Shown here piece by piece: positions 6,592 through 14,596 of a stretch of 20,946 nucleotides of DNA. The DNA comes from JADGRQ01 sp041476585 (GTDB taxonomy: Bacteria > Pseudomonadota > Gammaproteobacteria > Burkholderiales > SG8-39), in contig JBGOTT010000033.1 in assembly GCA_041476585.1 (NCBI GenBank), positions 1-20,946 of the forward strand. Direction: 5' to 3'. Made by a program: the position numbers and the translations under genes. Numbering within the stretch: the first letter of the stretch is position 1; each line of letters opens with the position of its first letter. The notes beneath the pieces are model-generated. The model saw only the letters and a list, made by a program, of their open reading frames with translations. It was not told the origin of the DNA and did not search any database.

Positions 6592-7559
6592 CGTCGGCGC
6601 CCTCGCTTCTGGAGCTCTACGGCCGAATGGCGACGATCCGTCGCGCCGAGGAGCGGCTCTCGAAGCTGTTCAGCGAGGGCGAGGTGCCGGGCTTCCTGCA
6701 CCTTTCGATTGGGCAGGAAGCGGTGCCGGTGGGCGTATGCGCGGCGCTGGAGGCGGCCGACACGGTCGCCTCCACCCATCGCGGCCACGGTCATGCGCTC
6801 GCCAAGGGTGTGGCGCTGGAGGGTTTCTTCGCCGAGATCATGGGGCGCGCGAGCGGCGTTTGTGCCGGGCGCGGCGGCTCGATCCACGTCGCCGAGATGC
6901 GTGTGGGCATGCTCGGCGCGAACGGCATCGTCGGCGGCGGACTGCCGCTTGCCGCGGGTAGCGCGCTGGCCCATCAGGTCAGGCGCAGGCCGAACATTGC
7001 GGTGGCGTTCTTCGGCGACGGCGCGATGGCCGAGGGCGCGCTGCATGAATGCCTGAACCTTGCCAAGCTCTGGAAGCTGCCGCTTGTCTTCGTCTGCGAG
7101 AACAACGGCTGGGGCGAGTTTTCTCCGCTGGAACGCCAGTTCACCGCGAACCTTGCCGCGCTCGGTGCCGCGTTCGGCATTCCGTACCAGGCGGTCGATG
7201 GCACCGACGTCGAGTCGGTCGCGGAGGCGGCGTGCGCGCGGGTGGCGCCCGCGCGCCGCGGCGAAGGCCCGCAGATCCTGGAATGCCGCACGCATCGCTG
7301 GTGCGGCCACTACGAGGGCGACCCGCAGAAGTACCGGGATTCGAAGAATCTCGACGCAGCACGAAACCAGGATCCGCTTGTGGTCGCCGCGCGAAAGCTG
7401 CAGGCACAAGGGGTGGGCGAGGAACGCCTGGGCTCGATCGGGCGGGACATCGATGCGCGCATCGAGGCGGCAGTGGCGCGCGCGCGCGCGGCGGCCGAAC
7501 CGGAGTTCGCGGCCGCGGCTGCCGATGTCTACGCGGGACGGGCGTACGCGCGTGCCTGA
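6588..7559 (+). CDS. Thiamine-diphosphate dehydrogenase E1 alpha subunit (acetoin/2-oxoacid type)
   Basis: A 323-residue E1 alpha subunit. The ThDP-binding motif runs from GDGAMAEG (143-150) to ENN (171-173). Other family landmarks are THRGHGHALAKG at 63-74, RGGSIHVAE at about 95-103, GANGIVGGG at 110-118 and the RTHRWCGHYEGDPQKYR stretch that forms the conserved phosphorylation-loop region in E1 proteins. The THRGHGH and GANGIVGGG wording is closer to the acetoin dehydrogenase AcoA branch than to pyruvate dehydrogenase. Known role: with E1 beta it decarboxylates a 2-oxoacid, or cleaves acetoin or a diketone, on ThDP and passes the acyl group to lipoyl-E2. The start ATG overlaps the PrpD stop by four bases, and the E1 beta gene follows directly, so the subunits should be made together. 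The substrate is undetermined. Confidence 0.93.
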   Translation: MTSAPSLLELYGRMATIRRAEERLSKLFSEGEVPGFLHLSIGQEAVPVGVCAALEAADTVASTHRGHGHALAKGVALEGFFAEIMGRASGVCAGRGGSIHVAEMRVGMLGANGIVGGGLPLAAGSALAHQVRRRPNIAVAFFGDGAMAEGALHECLNLAKLWKLPLVFVCENNGWGEFSPLERQFTANLAALGAAFGIPYQAVDGTDVESVAEAACARVAPARRGEGPQILECRTHRWCGHYEGDPQKYRDSKNLDAARNQDPLVVAARKLQAQGVGEERLGSIGRDIDARIEAAVARARAAAEPEFAAAAADVYAGRAYARA

Positions 7560-7560
7560 G

Positions 7561-8532
7561 ATGCGCTATTCCGCTGCGATCAACCGCGCGCTCGCCGATG
7601 CGATGGTCGCCGACGACTCGGTGGTGCTTTTCGGCGAAGACGTGGCCGCGTCAGGAGGCCCCTTCGCGGTGACGCGCGGGCTGCTGGGGAAGTTCGGGCC
7701 CGATCGCGTGCGCGATACGCCGATCTCGGAGGCCGCGATCGCGGGCGCCGCGGTGGGCGCGGCGCTTTCGGGGCTCAAGCCGGTGGTCGAGATCATGTTC
7801 ATGGACTTCATGACTTTTGCCATGGACGCGCTCGTCAACCAGGCCGCCAAGGCGCATTTCATGTTCGGCGGGCAGTGCAGCGTGCCGATGGTGGTGCGCA
7901 CGCCGCACGGCGGCGGCCTGAATGCAGGTCCGCAGCATTCGCAATGCCTCGAGGCGTGGTTCGCACACGTCCCGGGGCTGAAGGTGGTTGTGCCGGGCAA
8001 CCCCGCAGATGCCTATGGGCTCCTGCGCGCGGCGATCGACGATCCGGATCCGGTGATCTTTGTCGAGCACAAGGCGCTCTACGGGGCGAAGGGCGATTTT
8101 CCCGAGCCGCCCGCGCCGGTTGCGCTCGGCGCGGCGCGCATCGCGCGCGCCGGCCGCGACGCCACCGTGGCCGCCTACGGCGCGGCCGTGGGCTGGGCGA
8201 TGCGCGCAGCCGAGGCGCTCGCCGTCGAGGGCATCGAAACCGAGGTCATCGATCTGCGCTCGATCCAGCCCTGGGACGAAGACGCCGTGCTCGCCTCGGT
8301 TTCGCGCACGCGGCGCCTGGTGGTCGCGCACGAAGCGGTAACGGCCTTCGGTGTCGGCGCCGAGATCGCTGCGCGCGTGTCCGAACGCGCCTTCGGACGG
8401 CTGGCCGCGCCGGTCGCGCGCGTGGGCGCGGCGTTCATGCCCGTGCCGTTCGCTCGCTCGCTTGAGCGCGCTTGCCTGCCTGGCGAGGCCGAAATCGCCG
8501 CGGCGGTGCGCCGTTCGCTCGCAAACGCCTGA
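7561..8532 (+). CDS. Thiamine-diphosphate dehydrogenase E1 beta subunit (acetoin/2-oxoacid type)
   Basis: A 323-residue E1 beta subunit, the partner of the preceding gene. Typical features are FGEDVAASGGPFAVTRGL (24-41), RDTPISEAAIAGAAVG (51-66), where Glu57 is the Glu that contacts the ThDP aminopyrimidine, and PQHSQCLEAWFAHVPGLKVV (124-143) with His126 of the active-site loop. The C-terminal part (about 200-323) is the transketolase-like domain that contributes to dimerisation. The PISE and MFGGQ wording resembles AcoB. The ATG at 7561 is one base after the E1 alpha stop; an in-frame GTG at 7552 would overlap the upstream gene and cannot be excluded. Known role: it completes the alpha2beta2 E1 that cleaves the oxo-substrate. 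The next gene is, unusually, a crotonase-fold hydratase rather than E2. Confidence 0.93.
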   Translation: MRYSAAINRALADAMVADDSVVLFGEDVAASGGPFAVTRGLLGKFGPDRVRDTPISEAAIAGAAVGAALSGLKPVVEIMFMDFMTFAMDALVNQAAKAHFMFGGQCSVPMVVRTPHGGGLNAGPQHSQCLEAWFAHVPGLKVVVPGNPADAYGLLRAAIDDPDPVIFVEHKALYGAKGDFPEPPAPVALGAARIARAGRDATVAAYGAAVGWAMRAAEALAVEGIETEVIDLRSIQPWDEDAVLASVSRTRRLVVAHEAVTAFGVGAEIAARVSERAFGRLAAPVARVGAAFMPVPFARSLERACLPGEAEIAAAVRRSLANA

Positions 8533-8557
8533 ATACGCACATCACGGAGGACGTGTC

Positions 8558-9337
8558 ATGACAGCCATCCTCGTCGACAAGCGCGACGCAGTCGCGATTG
8601 TCACCATCAACCGCCCCGCCACGCTCAACGCGCTCGATGTGCCCACGCTCCTGGCGCTGGAGGGCGTATTCGCCGCGCTCGAAGCGGATGCATCGGTGCG
8701 CGTCGTCGTCGTCACCGGGGCGGGCGAGCGCGCCTTCGTCGCCGGCGGCGACATCGCCGACCTGGATTCGCGCCAGGGGCTCGCGCACTACATGGAGTTC
8801 GCCGAAGTGATCCATCGCGTGTTCCGCCGGATCGAGGCCTGCGACAAGCCGACGATCGCTGCGGTGAACGGCTGGGCGCTCGGGGGCGGCACCGAGCTCG
8901 TGCTTGCGCTCGATCTGCGCATCGCGGCAGACGGCGCGAAGTTCGGGTTGCCCGAGATCACGCTGGGACTCTTCCCCGGGGCGGGTGGCACGCAGCGCAT
9001 TCTGCGCCAGCTGCCCACGTGCCGTGCGAAGGAGTTGATGTTCACGGGCGAGCACATCAGCGCGCAGGAGGCGGCGGCGATCGGCCTGATCAACCGCGTC
9101 GTGCCGAAGGCGGAGGTTCTCGATGCGGCACTGTCGTTGGCGAAGAAAATCGCCGAGAAATCGCCGCTCGTGCTGAAGCTGCTGAAGCGCACGCTGCGCG
9201 AGGGTGGCGAGATGCCGCTGCCGCAGGCGCTCGCCTACGAGCAGGCGATGATCGGCCTCGTGCTCGACAGCGGCGACGCGCACGAGGGTTGCCGCGCCTT
9301 TCTCGGCAAGCGCAAGGCGGAGTTCAAGGGGACCTGA
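8558..9337 (+). CDS. Enoyl-CoA hydratase/isomerase (crotonase) family protein
   Basis: A 259-residue crotonase-family protein. GGAGG at 8546-8550 precedes the ATG at 8558. The oxyanion-hole segments are FVAGGDIADL (60-69) and ALGGGTE (107-113). Both catalytic glutamates of true enoyl-CoA hydratases are present: Glu113 in GGGTE and Glu133 in LPEITLG, followed by FPGAGGTQR. Retention of both supports hydration of a trans-2-enoyl-CoA rather than isomerase-only or hydrolase chemistry. It lies between E1 beta and E2 of the ThDP dehydrogenase, an unusual place that suggests its product or substrate connects to the oxo-acid cleavage step. The acyl-CoA dehydrogenase two genes downstream would supply the enoyl-CoA, and the SDR would oxidise the resulting hydroxyacyl product. 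The acyl chain is not identifiable. Confidence 0.94.
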   Translation: MTAILVDKRDAVAIVTINRPATLNALDVPTLLALEGVFAALEADASVRVVVVTGAGERAFVAGGDIADLDSRQGLAHYMEFAEVIHRVFRRIEACDKPTIAAVNGWALGGGTELVLALDLRIAADGAKFGLPEITLGLFPGAGGTQRILRQLPTCRAKELMFTGEHISAQEAAAIGLINRVVPKAEVLDAALSLAKKIAEKSPLVLKLLKRTLREGGEMPLPQALAYEQAMIGLVLDSGDAHEGCRAFLGKRKAEFKGT

Positions 9338-9338
9338 G

Positions 9339-10322
9339 ATGGGCGCATTGCGCCGGCTCGTCATGCCCAAGCTCGGCCTGACCATGACAGAGGGTACGGT
9401 GGCGGAGTGGCCGCTTGCCGAGGGCGCGAGCTTCGGCAAGGGCGACATCTACGTCATCGTCGAGTCCGACAAGGTGGCCAACGAGGTCGCGGCGCCCGAG
9501 TCCGGTCGGCTGCTGCGCATCCTGGTGCCGCAGGGCGAGACCGCGCCCGTGGGCGTGACGCTCGCGGAGTGGGAGGCCGAGCAAGCCCCCGCCGCGGGTC
9601 CGCAGCCGGCGCCGGCGGCAGCGCCCGCCGCGGCGAGCGAAAGGCGATGGCGCAGGGCGAGCGCGCTTGAACTCGCCGCAGCGCGCAGGCTCTCGGAATC
9701 CAAGCAGCAGATCCCGCACTTCTACCTCGCCACGGAGATCGAAGTGAGTCGGCTGCAGGCGCTGCGCGAGCGCAGGAACGCCGAGCCCGCCCGGCCGAGG
9801 ATCACGCTTACGCATCTGATCGTCGCGGCCGTGGCGCGCGTGCTCGCGCGGCATCCCGAGGCGAACCGCATCTGGCAGGACGACGGTTTCGTCGATCTGG
9901 ACAGCATCGACGTGGGCGTCGCAGTTCACACCAGGCAGGGGCTGCTCGCGCCGGTACTGCGCGGCGCCGACCGCAAGAACCTCGCGGATCTCGCACGTGA
10001 CATCGGCATCCTCGTCGAGCGCGCCCGTGCCGCAGCGCTAACCGTGGAGAACGTCGGCGGCGGTGCGATCACCGTCTCGAACGCCGGCATGCACGACGTT
10101 ACGTACATGGCCTCGATCATCAATCCGGGCCAGGCAGCGATTCTCGGCGTCGGATCGGAGCGCAAGGTGTTCCGGCCGGACGCGCAGGGCGCGCCGCGAC
10201 TCGCGCGAGAGGTCGGCGTAGTGCTCTCGTGCGATCACCGCGTGCTTGATGGGGTGCGCGCGCTGGCGTTGCTGAACGAGGTCCGCGCCGCGCTCGAGGC
10301 GCCCGAGCCGCTGTTCGACTGA
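9339..10322 (+). CDS. Dihydrolipoamide acyltransferase (E2), short form without a visible E3-binding domain
   Basis: A 327-residue E2. The N-terminal lipoyl domain covers about residues 5-77, with the lipoylated Lys45 in VESDKVANEV. An Ala/Pro-rich linker (about 81-100) leads almost directly into the catalytic domain, which begins near residue 106 and includes SESKQQIPHFYL (119-130). The CoA-dependent acyltransferase active site is SCDHRVLDG (297-305), with His300 and Asp304. Between linker and catalytic domain there is no room for the roughly 35-residue peripheral subunit-binding domain that usually recruits E3 and E1; most E2 proteins are some 40-100 residues longer. Known role: it accepts the acyl group from E1 on lipoate and transfers it to CoA. 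No E3 gene is in the window. It starts one base after the hydratase stop. The acyl specificity is unknown. Confidence 0.92.
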   Translation: MGALRRLVMPKLGLTMTEGTVAEWPLAEGASFGKGDIYVIVESDKVANEVAAPESGRLLRILVPQGETAPVGVTLAEWEAEQAPAAGPQPAPAAAPAAASERRWRRASALELAAARRLSESKQQIPHFYLATEIEVSRLQALRERRNAEPARPRITLTHLIVAAVARVLARHPEANRIWQDDGFVDLDSIDVGVAVHTRQGLLAPVLRGADRKNLADLARDIGILVERARAAALTVENVGGGAITVSNAGMHDVTYMASIINPGQAAILGVGSERKVFRPDAQGAPRLAREVGVVLSCDHRVLDGVRALALLNEVRAALEAPEPLFD

Positions 10323-10332
10323 GGAATAGACA

Positions 10333-11505
10333 ATGGATTTCCGTCTGACCGAGGACCAGAGGATGATCGCCGCGACCGCGCGCCAGGTGGGCGAGCGCTT
10401 CGGCACCGAGTACTGGCGCAGGCAGGACGAGGCGAAGGCCTTTCCCAAGGAGTTTTGGCGGGCGGTGTGCGACGCCGGTCTGTGCGGCGTGGCGCTGCCC
10501 GAGGCGGTCGGCGGCTCGGGCCTGGGCATGCTCGAGATGGCGCTCATCGTCGAGAACCTCTCCGCGGCCGGCGGCGGCTCCACCGTCGGCCAGCTCTTCA
10601 TGATCAACCCGATCTTCGGCGGCGTGTCTATCTCGCGCTTCGGCACGCCTGCGATGAAGAAGGAGCTGCTGCCAAGGATCATCTCGGGCGAGATCAACTG
10701 CTGCATGGCGCTCACCGAGCCCGACGCCGGCTCCAACACGCTCGAGATGCGCAGCTTCGCGAGCGCCAACGGCGACGGCTGGCGCCTGAACGGCCGCAAG
10801 ATCTGGATCACCGGGGTGCCCGACGCCGCGAAGATGCTCGTGGTGGCGCGCACCAGGAAGCTGGAGGAGGGCGGGCGACGCACCGACGGGCTCTCCATGT
10901 TCATGATCGACGTCGAGCGCAAGGGTCTCGAGCACCATGCGATCGACAAGGTCGGGACAAACACGCTCGCTTCCTCGAGCGTGTTCTTCGACGACGTGAG
11001 GATCGAGCCGTACGAGCTCGTGGGCACGCTGCACGGTGGCTGGCGCGAGCTGCTCGACGTCCTGAACACCGAGCGCATCGTCACCACCGCGGGCCTCGTC
11101 GGCACCGGTGAGCTGGCGATCCGGCTCGCGGTGCAGTACGCGAACCAGCGCAAGGTCTTCGGCAAGACACCGGTGAGCGCCTACCAGGGATTGCAGTTCC
11201 CGCTCGCCCAGTGCCATGCCGAGATCGAGGCCGCGCGGCTGCTCAACTACAAGGCGGCGGCGAATTTCGACGCCGGCCTCGACTACGGCAGCGAGGCGAA
11301 CGCCGCCAAGCTGCTCGCCGCGCAGGCGGTGGCGCGCGCCACCGAACGCTCCATGCAGACCATGGGCGGCATGGGCTTCGCGAAGGAATTCCACGTCGAG
11401 CGCCTGTGGCGCGACTGCCGGCTGTTCCGCTTCGCGCCGGTTTCCGAGGAGATGATCCTCAACTACATCGCGGTGCACGACCTCGGCATGCCGCGCTCGT
11501 ACTGA
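10333..11505 (+). CDS. Acyl-CoA dehydrogenase
   Basis: A 390-residue acyl-CoA dehydrogenase with the usual three-part fold. The middle beta-domain shows CMALTEPDAGSN (124-135) and KIWITG (156-161), which contact flavin and substrate. The C-terminal helices show NQRKVFGKTPVSAYQGLQ (271-288) and MQTMGGMGFAKEFHVERLWRD (341-361). The usual catalytic motif YEGT is replaced by FAPVSEEM (367-374), with Ala368 where the Glu normally sits. Glu247 in LNTERIV aligns instead with the catalytic Glu of isovaleryl- and long-chain acyl-CoA dehydrogenases, so the enzyme is probably active with the base in that position. GAGGA precedes the ATG at 10333. It presumably makes the 2-enoyl-CoA for the hydratase two genes upstream, using acyl-CoA from the synthetase just downstream. 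The electron acceptor is probably ETF, which is not encoded here. Confidence 0.93.
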   Translation: MDFRLTEDQRMIAATARQVGERFGTEYWRRQDEAKAFPKEFWRAVCDAGLCGVALPEAVGGSGLGMLEMALIVENLSAAGGGSTVGQLFMINPIFGGVSISRFGTPAMKKELLPRIISGEINCCMALTEPDAGSNTLEMRSFASANGDGWRLNGRKIWITGVPDAAKMLVVARTRKLEEGGRRTDGLSMFMIDVERKGLEHHAIDKVGTNTLASSSVFFDDVRIEPYELVGTLHGGWRELLDVLNTERIVTTAGLVGTGELAIRLAVQYANQRKVFGKTPVSAYQGLQFPLAQCHAEIEAARLLNYKAAANFDAGLDYGSEANAAKLLAAQAVARATERSMQTMGGMGFAKEFHVERLWRDCRLFRFAPVSEEMILNYIAVHDLGMPRSY

Positions 11506-11519
11506 AAGGAGAAGACCGC

Positions 11520-13025
11520 ATGGTCGCGCTCACGTCCGCCATCCGCTTTCACGCCCGCCAGACGCCACGGCGCGAAGCCATCGTCTGCGGCGGTAAGCGC
11601 GTCACGTACGGTGCGCTGTGGGAACGCAGCACGCGCCTCGCCGGCATGCTCGCGGCGCGCGGTACCGCCAAGGGCGACGTGGTCGCGGTGCTGATGAAGA
11701 ACAGCGCCGCTTTCATCGAGATCGCACTCGCCGCAAGCCATGCCGGGGCGGTGCTGCTGCCGATCAACTTCAGGCTCGCCGCAGAGGAGGTCGAGTACAT
11801 TCTCGGGCACGCCGGCGCGAAGCTGCTCTTCGTCGACGAGGAGCTTCTGTCCTCGGCGGGCGGCTTCGAGCCGCGCGTCGTGGTCGATGCGCGCGCGCAG
11901 AAAGATACAAGCGTGCTTGCGCAGGGTGCCGCGCCGCTCGAGCGCGGGCCGGCGCTCACGAGCGCAGATCTGTTCCGCCTGATGTACACCTCGGGCACCA
12001 CCGACCGCCCCAAGGGCGTGATGCATACCTACAACAACTACTACTGGAAGTGCCTTGATCACATTGCGGCGCTGCAGCTCACGGAGCGCGAGCGCTTGCT
12101 GGTGGTGGGTCCGCTCTACCATGTCGGCGCTTTCGACCTGCCGGGGCTCGCCGTGCTGATCACGGGCGGGACGCTGTGCGTGCTGCGCGAGTTCGAGCCC
12201 GAGGCAGTGCTCGACACGATCGCGCGCGAGCTGCTCACGGGCAGCTGGATGGCGCCGGTAATGCTGAACCGGCTGCTCGCGCATCCGGGGCGCGAGCGAT
12301 TCGACCTGTCTTCCTTTCGCTGGCTGATCGGCGGCGGCGAGCGCACGCCCGAGCAGCGCATCCGCGAATTTTCGGGCCTGTTCCGCCATGGGCGCTACAT
12401 CGACGCCTATGGACTGACGGAATCCTGCGCCGGCGACACGCTGATGGAGTCGGGCATGGAGATCGCGAAGATCGGTTCGGTCGGCCGCGCCGTACCGCAC
12501 GTCGAGATCGAGATCCGCGACGATACCGGGCGCACGCTGCCCGCGGGCGAGCCGGGCGAGATCTGCCTGCGCGGGCCCAAGATTACCCCGGGTTACTGGC
12601 GCGAGCCTGTAAAGACCTCTGCAAGCTTCTTCGGCGATTGGTTTCGCACCGGCGACATCGGCGTGCTCGACGCCGAGGAATTCCTCACGCTCACCGACCG
12701 CAAGAAGGACATGATCATCTCCGGGGGCGAGAACATCGCCTCGTCCGAAGTCGAGCGCGTGCTCTACGGCCTGGCGCAAGTGAGCGAGGCGGCAGTGATC
12801 GGGCTGCCCGACGAGCGCTGGGGCGAGCGCGTGGTCGCGGTGGTGGTGCTCAAGCCAGGCGCGTCGCTTCCGGCCGAGACGCTTTCGGCGCACTGCCGCG
12901 CCCACCTCGCCGGGTTCAAAGTGCCCAGGCAACTCGTCGTGCGCGAGGCGCTGCCGCGCAATCCCTCGGGCAAAGTGCTCAAGCGCGCGTTGCGCGACGA
13001 GCTGGCGGGAAGCGGCCGCACGTGA
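11520..13025 (+). CDS. AMP-dependent acyl-CoA synthetase/ligase
   Basis: A 501-residue ANL-superfamily ligase of typical length. The ATP-binding P-loop YTSGTTDRPKGV is at 156-167. YGLTES is at 297-302, and the adenylate-binding WFRTGD ends at Asp379. The hinge region is DRKKDMIISGGENI (393-406), and the catalytic Lys485 is in NPSGKVLKR. Known role: ATP-dependent adenylation of a carboxylate followed by thioesterification with CoA, in the cytoplasm. An AAAGGAG sequence at 11505-11511 precedes the ATG at 11520. It is the activating enzyme of the nine-gene operon, between the acyl-CoA dehydrogenase and the SDR, whose GTG overlaps its stop (GTGA). Whether the acid is a fatty, aromatic or alicyclic one cannot be told from the visible motifs. 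Confidence 0.94.
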   Translation: MVALTSAIRFHARQTPRREAIVCGGKRVTYGALWERSTRLAGMLAARGTAKGDVVAVLMKNSAAFIEIALAASHAGAVLLPINFRLAAEEVEYILGHAGAKLLFVDEELLSSAGGFEPRVVVDARAQKDTSVLAQGAAPLERGPALTSADLFRLMYTSGTTDRPKGVMHTYNNYYWKCLDHIAALQLTERERLLVVGPLYHVGAFDLPGLAVLITGGTLCVLREFEPEAVLDTIARELLTGSWMAPVMLNRLLAHPGRERFDLSSFRWLIGGGERTPEQRIREFSGLFRHGRYIDAYGLTESCAGDTLMESGMEIAKIGSVGRAVPHVEIEIRDDTGRTLPAGEPGEICLRGPKITPGYWREPVKTSASFFGDWFRTGDIGVLDAEEFLTLTDRKKDMIISGGENIASSEVERVLYGLAQVSEAAVIGLPDERWGERVVAVVVLKPGASLPAETLSAHCRAHLAGFKVPRQLVVREALPRNPSGKVLKRALRDELAGSGRT

Positions 13026-13783
13026 ACTTCGCCGGGCGCGTCGCGGTCGTCACTGGTGGCGCGAGCGGCATCGGCGCGGCGTGCGCTCGCTCGCTTGCCG
13101 CGCACGGCGCACGTGTCGTGATTGCCGATCGCAAGCCCGCCGCTTCGCCGTCCGCGCAGGCCGTCGCGATCGACGTCGCAGACGAGAATTCCGTCGCGGC
13201 CGCGGTAGACGAGATCGAATCGCGCATCGGGCCGGTGTCGGTGCTGGTCAACAGCGCCGGCGTGCTGCAACGAACCCTGCCGCCGGAGCAGCTGGCGCTC
13301 GCGGAGTGGGATTTCGTCGCGCGCGTCGACCTGCGCGGCACCTACGTGTGCTGCGCCGCGTTCGGCGGGCGCATGGCCGCGCGCGGCGCGGGCGCGATCG
13401 TGAACATCGCATCGGTCGCCGGAATGCGCTCTGGACCGCTGCACTCGTACGGCCCGGCGAAGGCGGGTGTCATCCACCTGACCGAATGCCTCGCCGCCGA
13501 ATGGGGGCCCAGGGGCGTGCGCGTGAACACGGTCTCGCCCGGCTTCACGCAGACGCCGGCGCTCGACAAGGGCAAGGCAACCGGCACGCTCGAGGACGCC
13601 ACCATGTCCGCGAACACCGCGCTCGGGCGCCTGATCCGCCCCGAGGAGATCGCGGCGGCGGTCGTGTTCCTTGCCTCCGATCTCGCCTCCGCGATCACCG
13701 GCGCAAACCTGCCCGTGGATGCCGGCTATCTCGTGGCAACGCCCTGGGCAAGCTACGGCGGACTGCGCAAGCGCGATCCTTAG
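13022..13783 (+). CDS. Short-chain dehydrogenase/reductase (SDR), paralogue 1
   Basis: A 253-residue classical SDR with a Rossmann fold. The cofactor motif TGGASGIG is at 11-18, NSAG at about residue 79, catalytic Ser131 in NIASVAG, and the Tyr143/Lys147 pair in SYGPAKAG. The C-terminal half ends in LPVDAGYLVATPWASYGGLR. The GTG start overlaps the synthetase stop. Known chemistry: NAD(P)-dependent oxidation of a secondary alcohol or reduction of a ketone. The residues after the second beta-strand (IADRKPA) end in an acidic Asp, which favours NAD. It is plainly related to the SDR at 16069-16848: long stretches such as VAVVTGGASGIGAAC and TECLAAEWG are shared, and both end in YGGLR. One copy sits in each of the two facing operons. 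In this operon it could oxidise the 3-hydroxyacyl-CoA or a related alcohol. Confidence 0.93.
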   Translation: MNFAGRVAVVTGGASGIGAACARSLAAHGARVVIADRKPAASPSAQAVAIDVADENSVAAAVDEIESRIGPVSVLVNSAGVLQRTLPPEQLALAEWDFVARVDLRGTYVCCAAFGGRMAARGAGAIVNIASVAGMRSGPLHSYGPAKAGVIHLTECLAAEWGPRGVRVNTVSPGFTQTPALDKGKATGTLEDATMSANTALGRLIRPEEIAAAVVFLASDLASAITGANLPVDAGYLVATPWASYGGLRKRDP

Positions 13784-13806
13784 GCCGATCATAGCGGAGA
13801 GCCCTT

Positions 13807-14586
13807 GTGAAACTGCCATCCCGGATCGTCGACATTTCGGTCACGCTGGACAACGAGACCGTTCTCGATCCGCCCAGTATGCGACCGCGCATCGAGTACA
13901 GAACGAACAGGGAGAACGCCTGGATGCTGCTGGAGAGCTTTCCGGGCCTGCGCCAGGAAGACTTGCCGAACGGCGAGGGGTGGGCGTTCGAGGTCGTGAA
14001 CTTCAGCACCCACAACGGCACGCACATGGATGCGCCGATTCACTTCCAGTCGAGGACGATCGACGGCGGACACATGATGAGCATCGACGAGATTCCGCTC
14101 GACTGGTGTTTCCGCCCGGGCGTCAAGCTCGATTTCCGGCATTTCGAGGACGGCTACGTCGTCCAGCCGGCCGACATCGAGGACGAGTTGAAGCGCATCG
14201 GGCACGCACTGCAGCCGCTCGAGATCGTGCTCGTCAACACGCGCGCCGGCGGCCTGATCGGAACCGGCGAGTACCTTACCTCCGGGTGCGGCATCGGCCG
14301 GCAGGCGACGCTCTACCTCACCGGGCGCGGCGTGCGTGTGACCGGCATAGACGCCTGGGGGTGGGACGCACCGTTCGCCCATACCAGGCGCCGCTGGGAA
14401 AAGACCGGGGATGCAAGCATCATCTGGGAAGGCCACTACGCCGGCCGCGAAACACCCTACTGCCACATGGAGAAGCTGGCCAATCTCGAGCAGCTTCCCG
14501 CCACCGGATTCGTGGTCGCCTGCTTTCCGCACAAGATCAGGAAGGGATCGGCCGGCTGGGTCCGCGCGGTCGCTCTTTTCGACTAG
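13807..14586 (+). CDS. Cyclase family protein (kynurenine-formamidase-like metal hydrolase)
   Basis: A 259-residue member of the cyclase family, which includes bacterial kynurenine formamidase and isatin hydrolase. The metal-binding signature HxGTHxDxPxHF is intact: His69, His73, Asp75 and His79 in STHNGTHMDAPIHF. Later family features are VTGIDAWGWDAP (178-189) and EKLANLEQLP (222-231). The start is a GTG at 13807 behind GGAGAG at about 13796; the gene follows the SDR by 23 bases and ends the operon. Known chemistry in characterised relatives is metal-dependent hydrolysis of a formamide or lactam bond. A role in opening or hydrolysing a cyclic intermediate of this pathway is reasonable inference. 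No other kynurenine-pathway gene is nearby, so kynB is not supported. The stop lies only ten bases from the stop of the convergent livF. Confidence 0.9.
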   Translation: MKLPSRIVDISVTLDNETVLDPPSMRPRIEYRTNRENAWMLLESFPGLRQEDLPNGEGWAFEVVNFSTHNGTHMDAPIHFQSRTIDGGHMMSIDEIPLDWCFRPGVKLDFRHFEDGYVVQPADIEDELKRIGHALQPLEIVLVNTRAGGLIGTGEYLTSGCGIGRQATLYLTGRGVRVTGIDAWGWDAPFAHTRRRWEKTGDASIIWEGHYAGRETPYCHMEKLANLEQLPATGFVVACFPHKIRKGSAGWVRAVALFD

Positions 14587-14596
14587 CGGTCCAGGC

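Noticed and set aside
6588..10322. Assigning the E1/E2 genes as acoABC or pdhABC
   Set aside because: Wording of motifs is acetoin-like, but the gene order, inserted hydratase and short E2 differ, so a specific symbol would overstate the evidence.
11463..12932. Minus-strand open frame of 489 codons opposite the acyl-CoA synthetase
   Set aside because: The synthetase has every ANL motif; the antisense frame has none.
13807..14586. Calling the cyclase-family gene kynB
   Set aside because: Only the family-wide metal motif is visible and no kynurenine-pathway neighbours occur.
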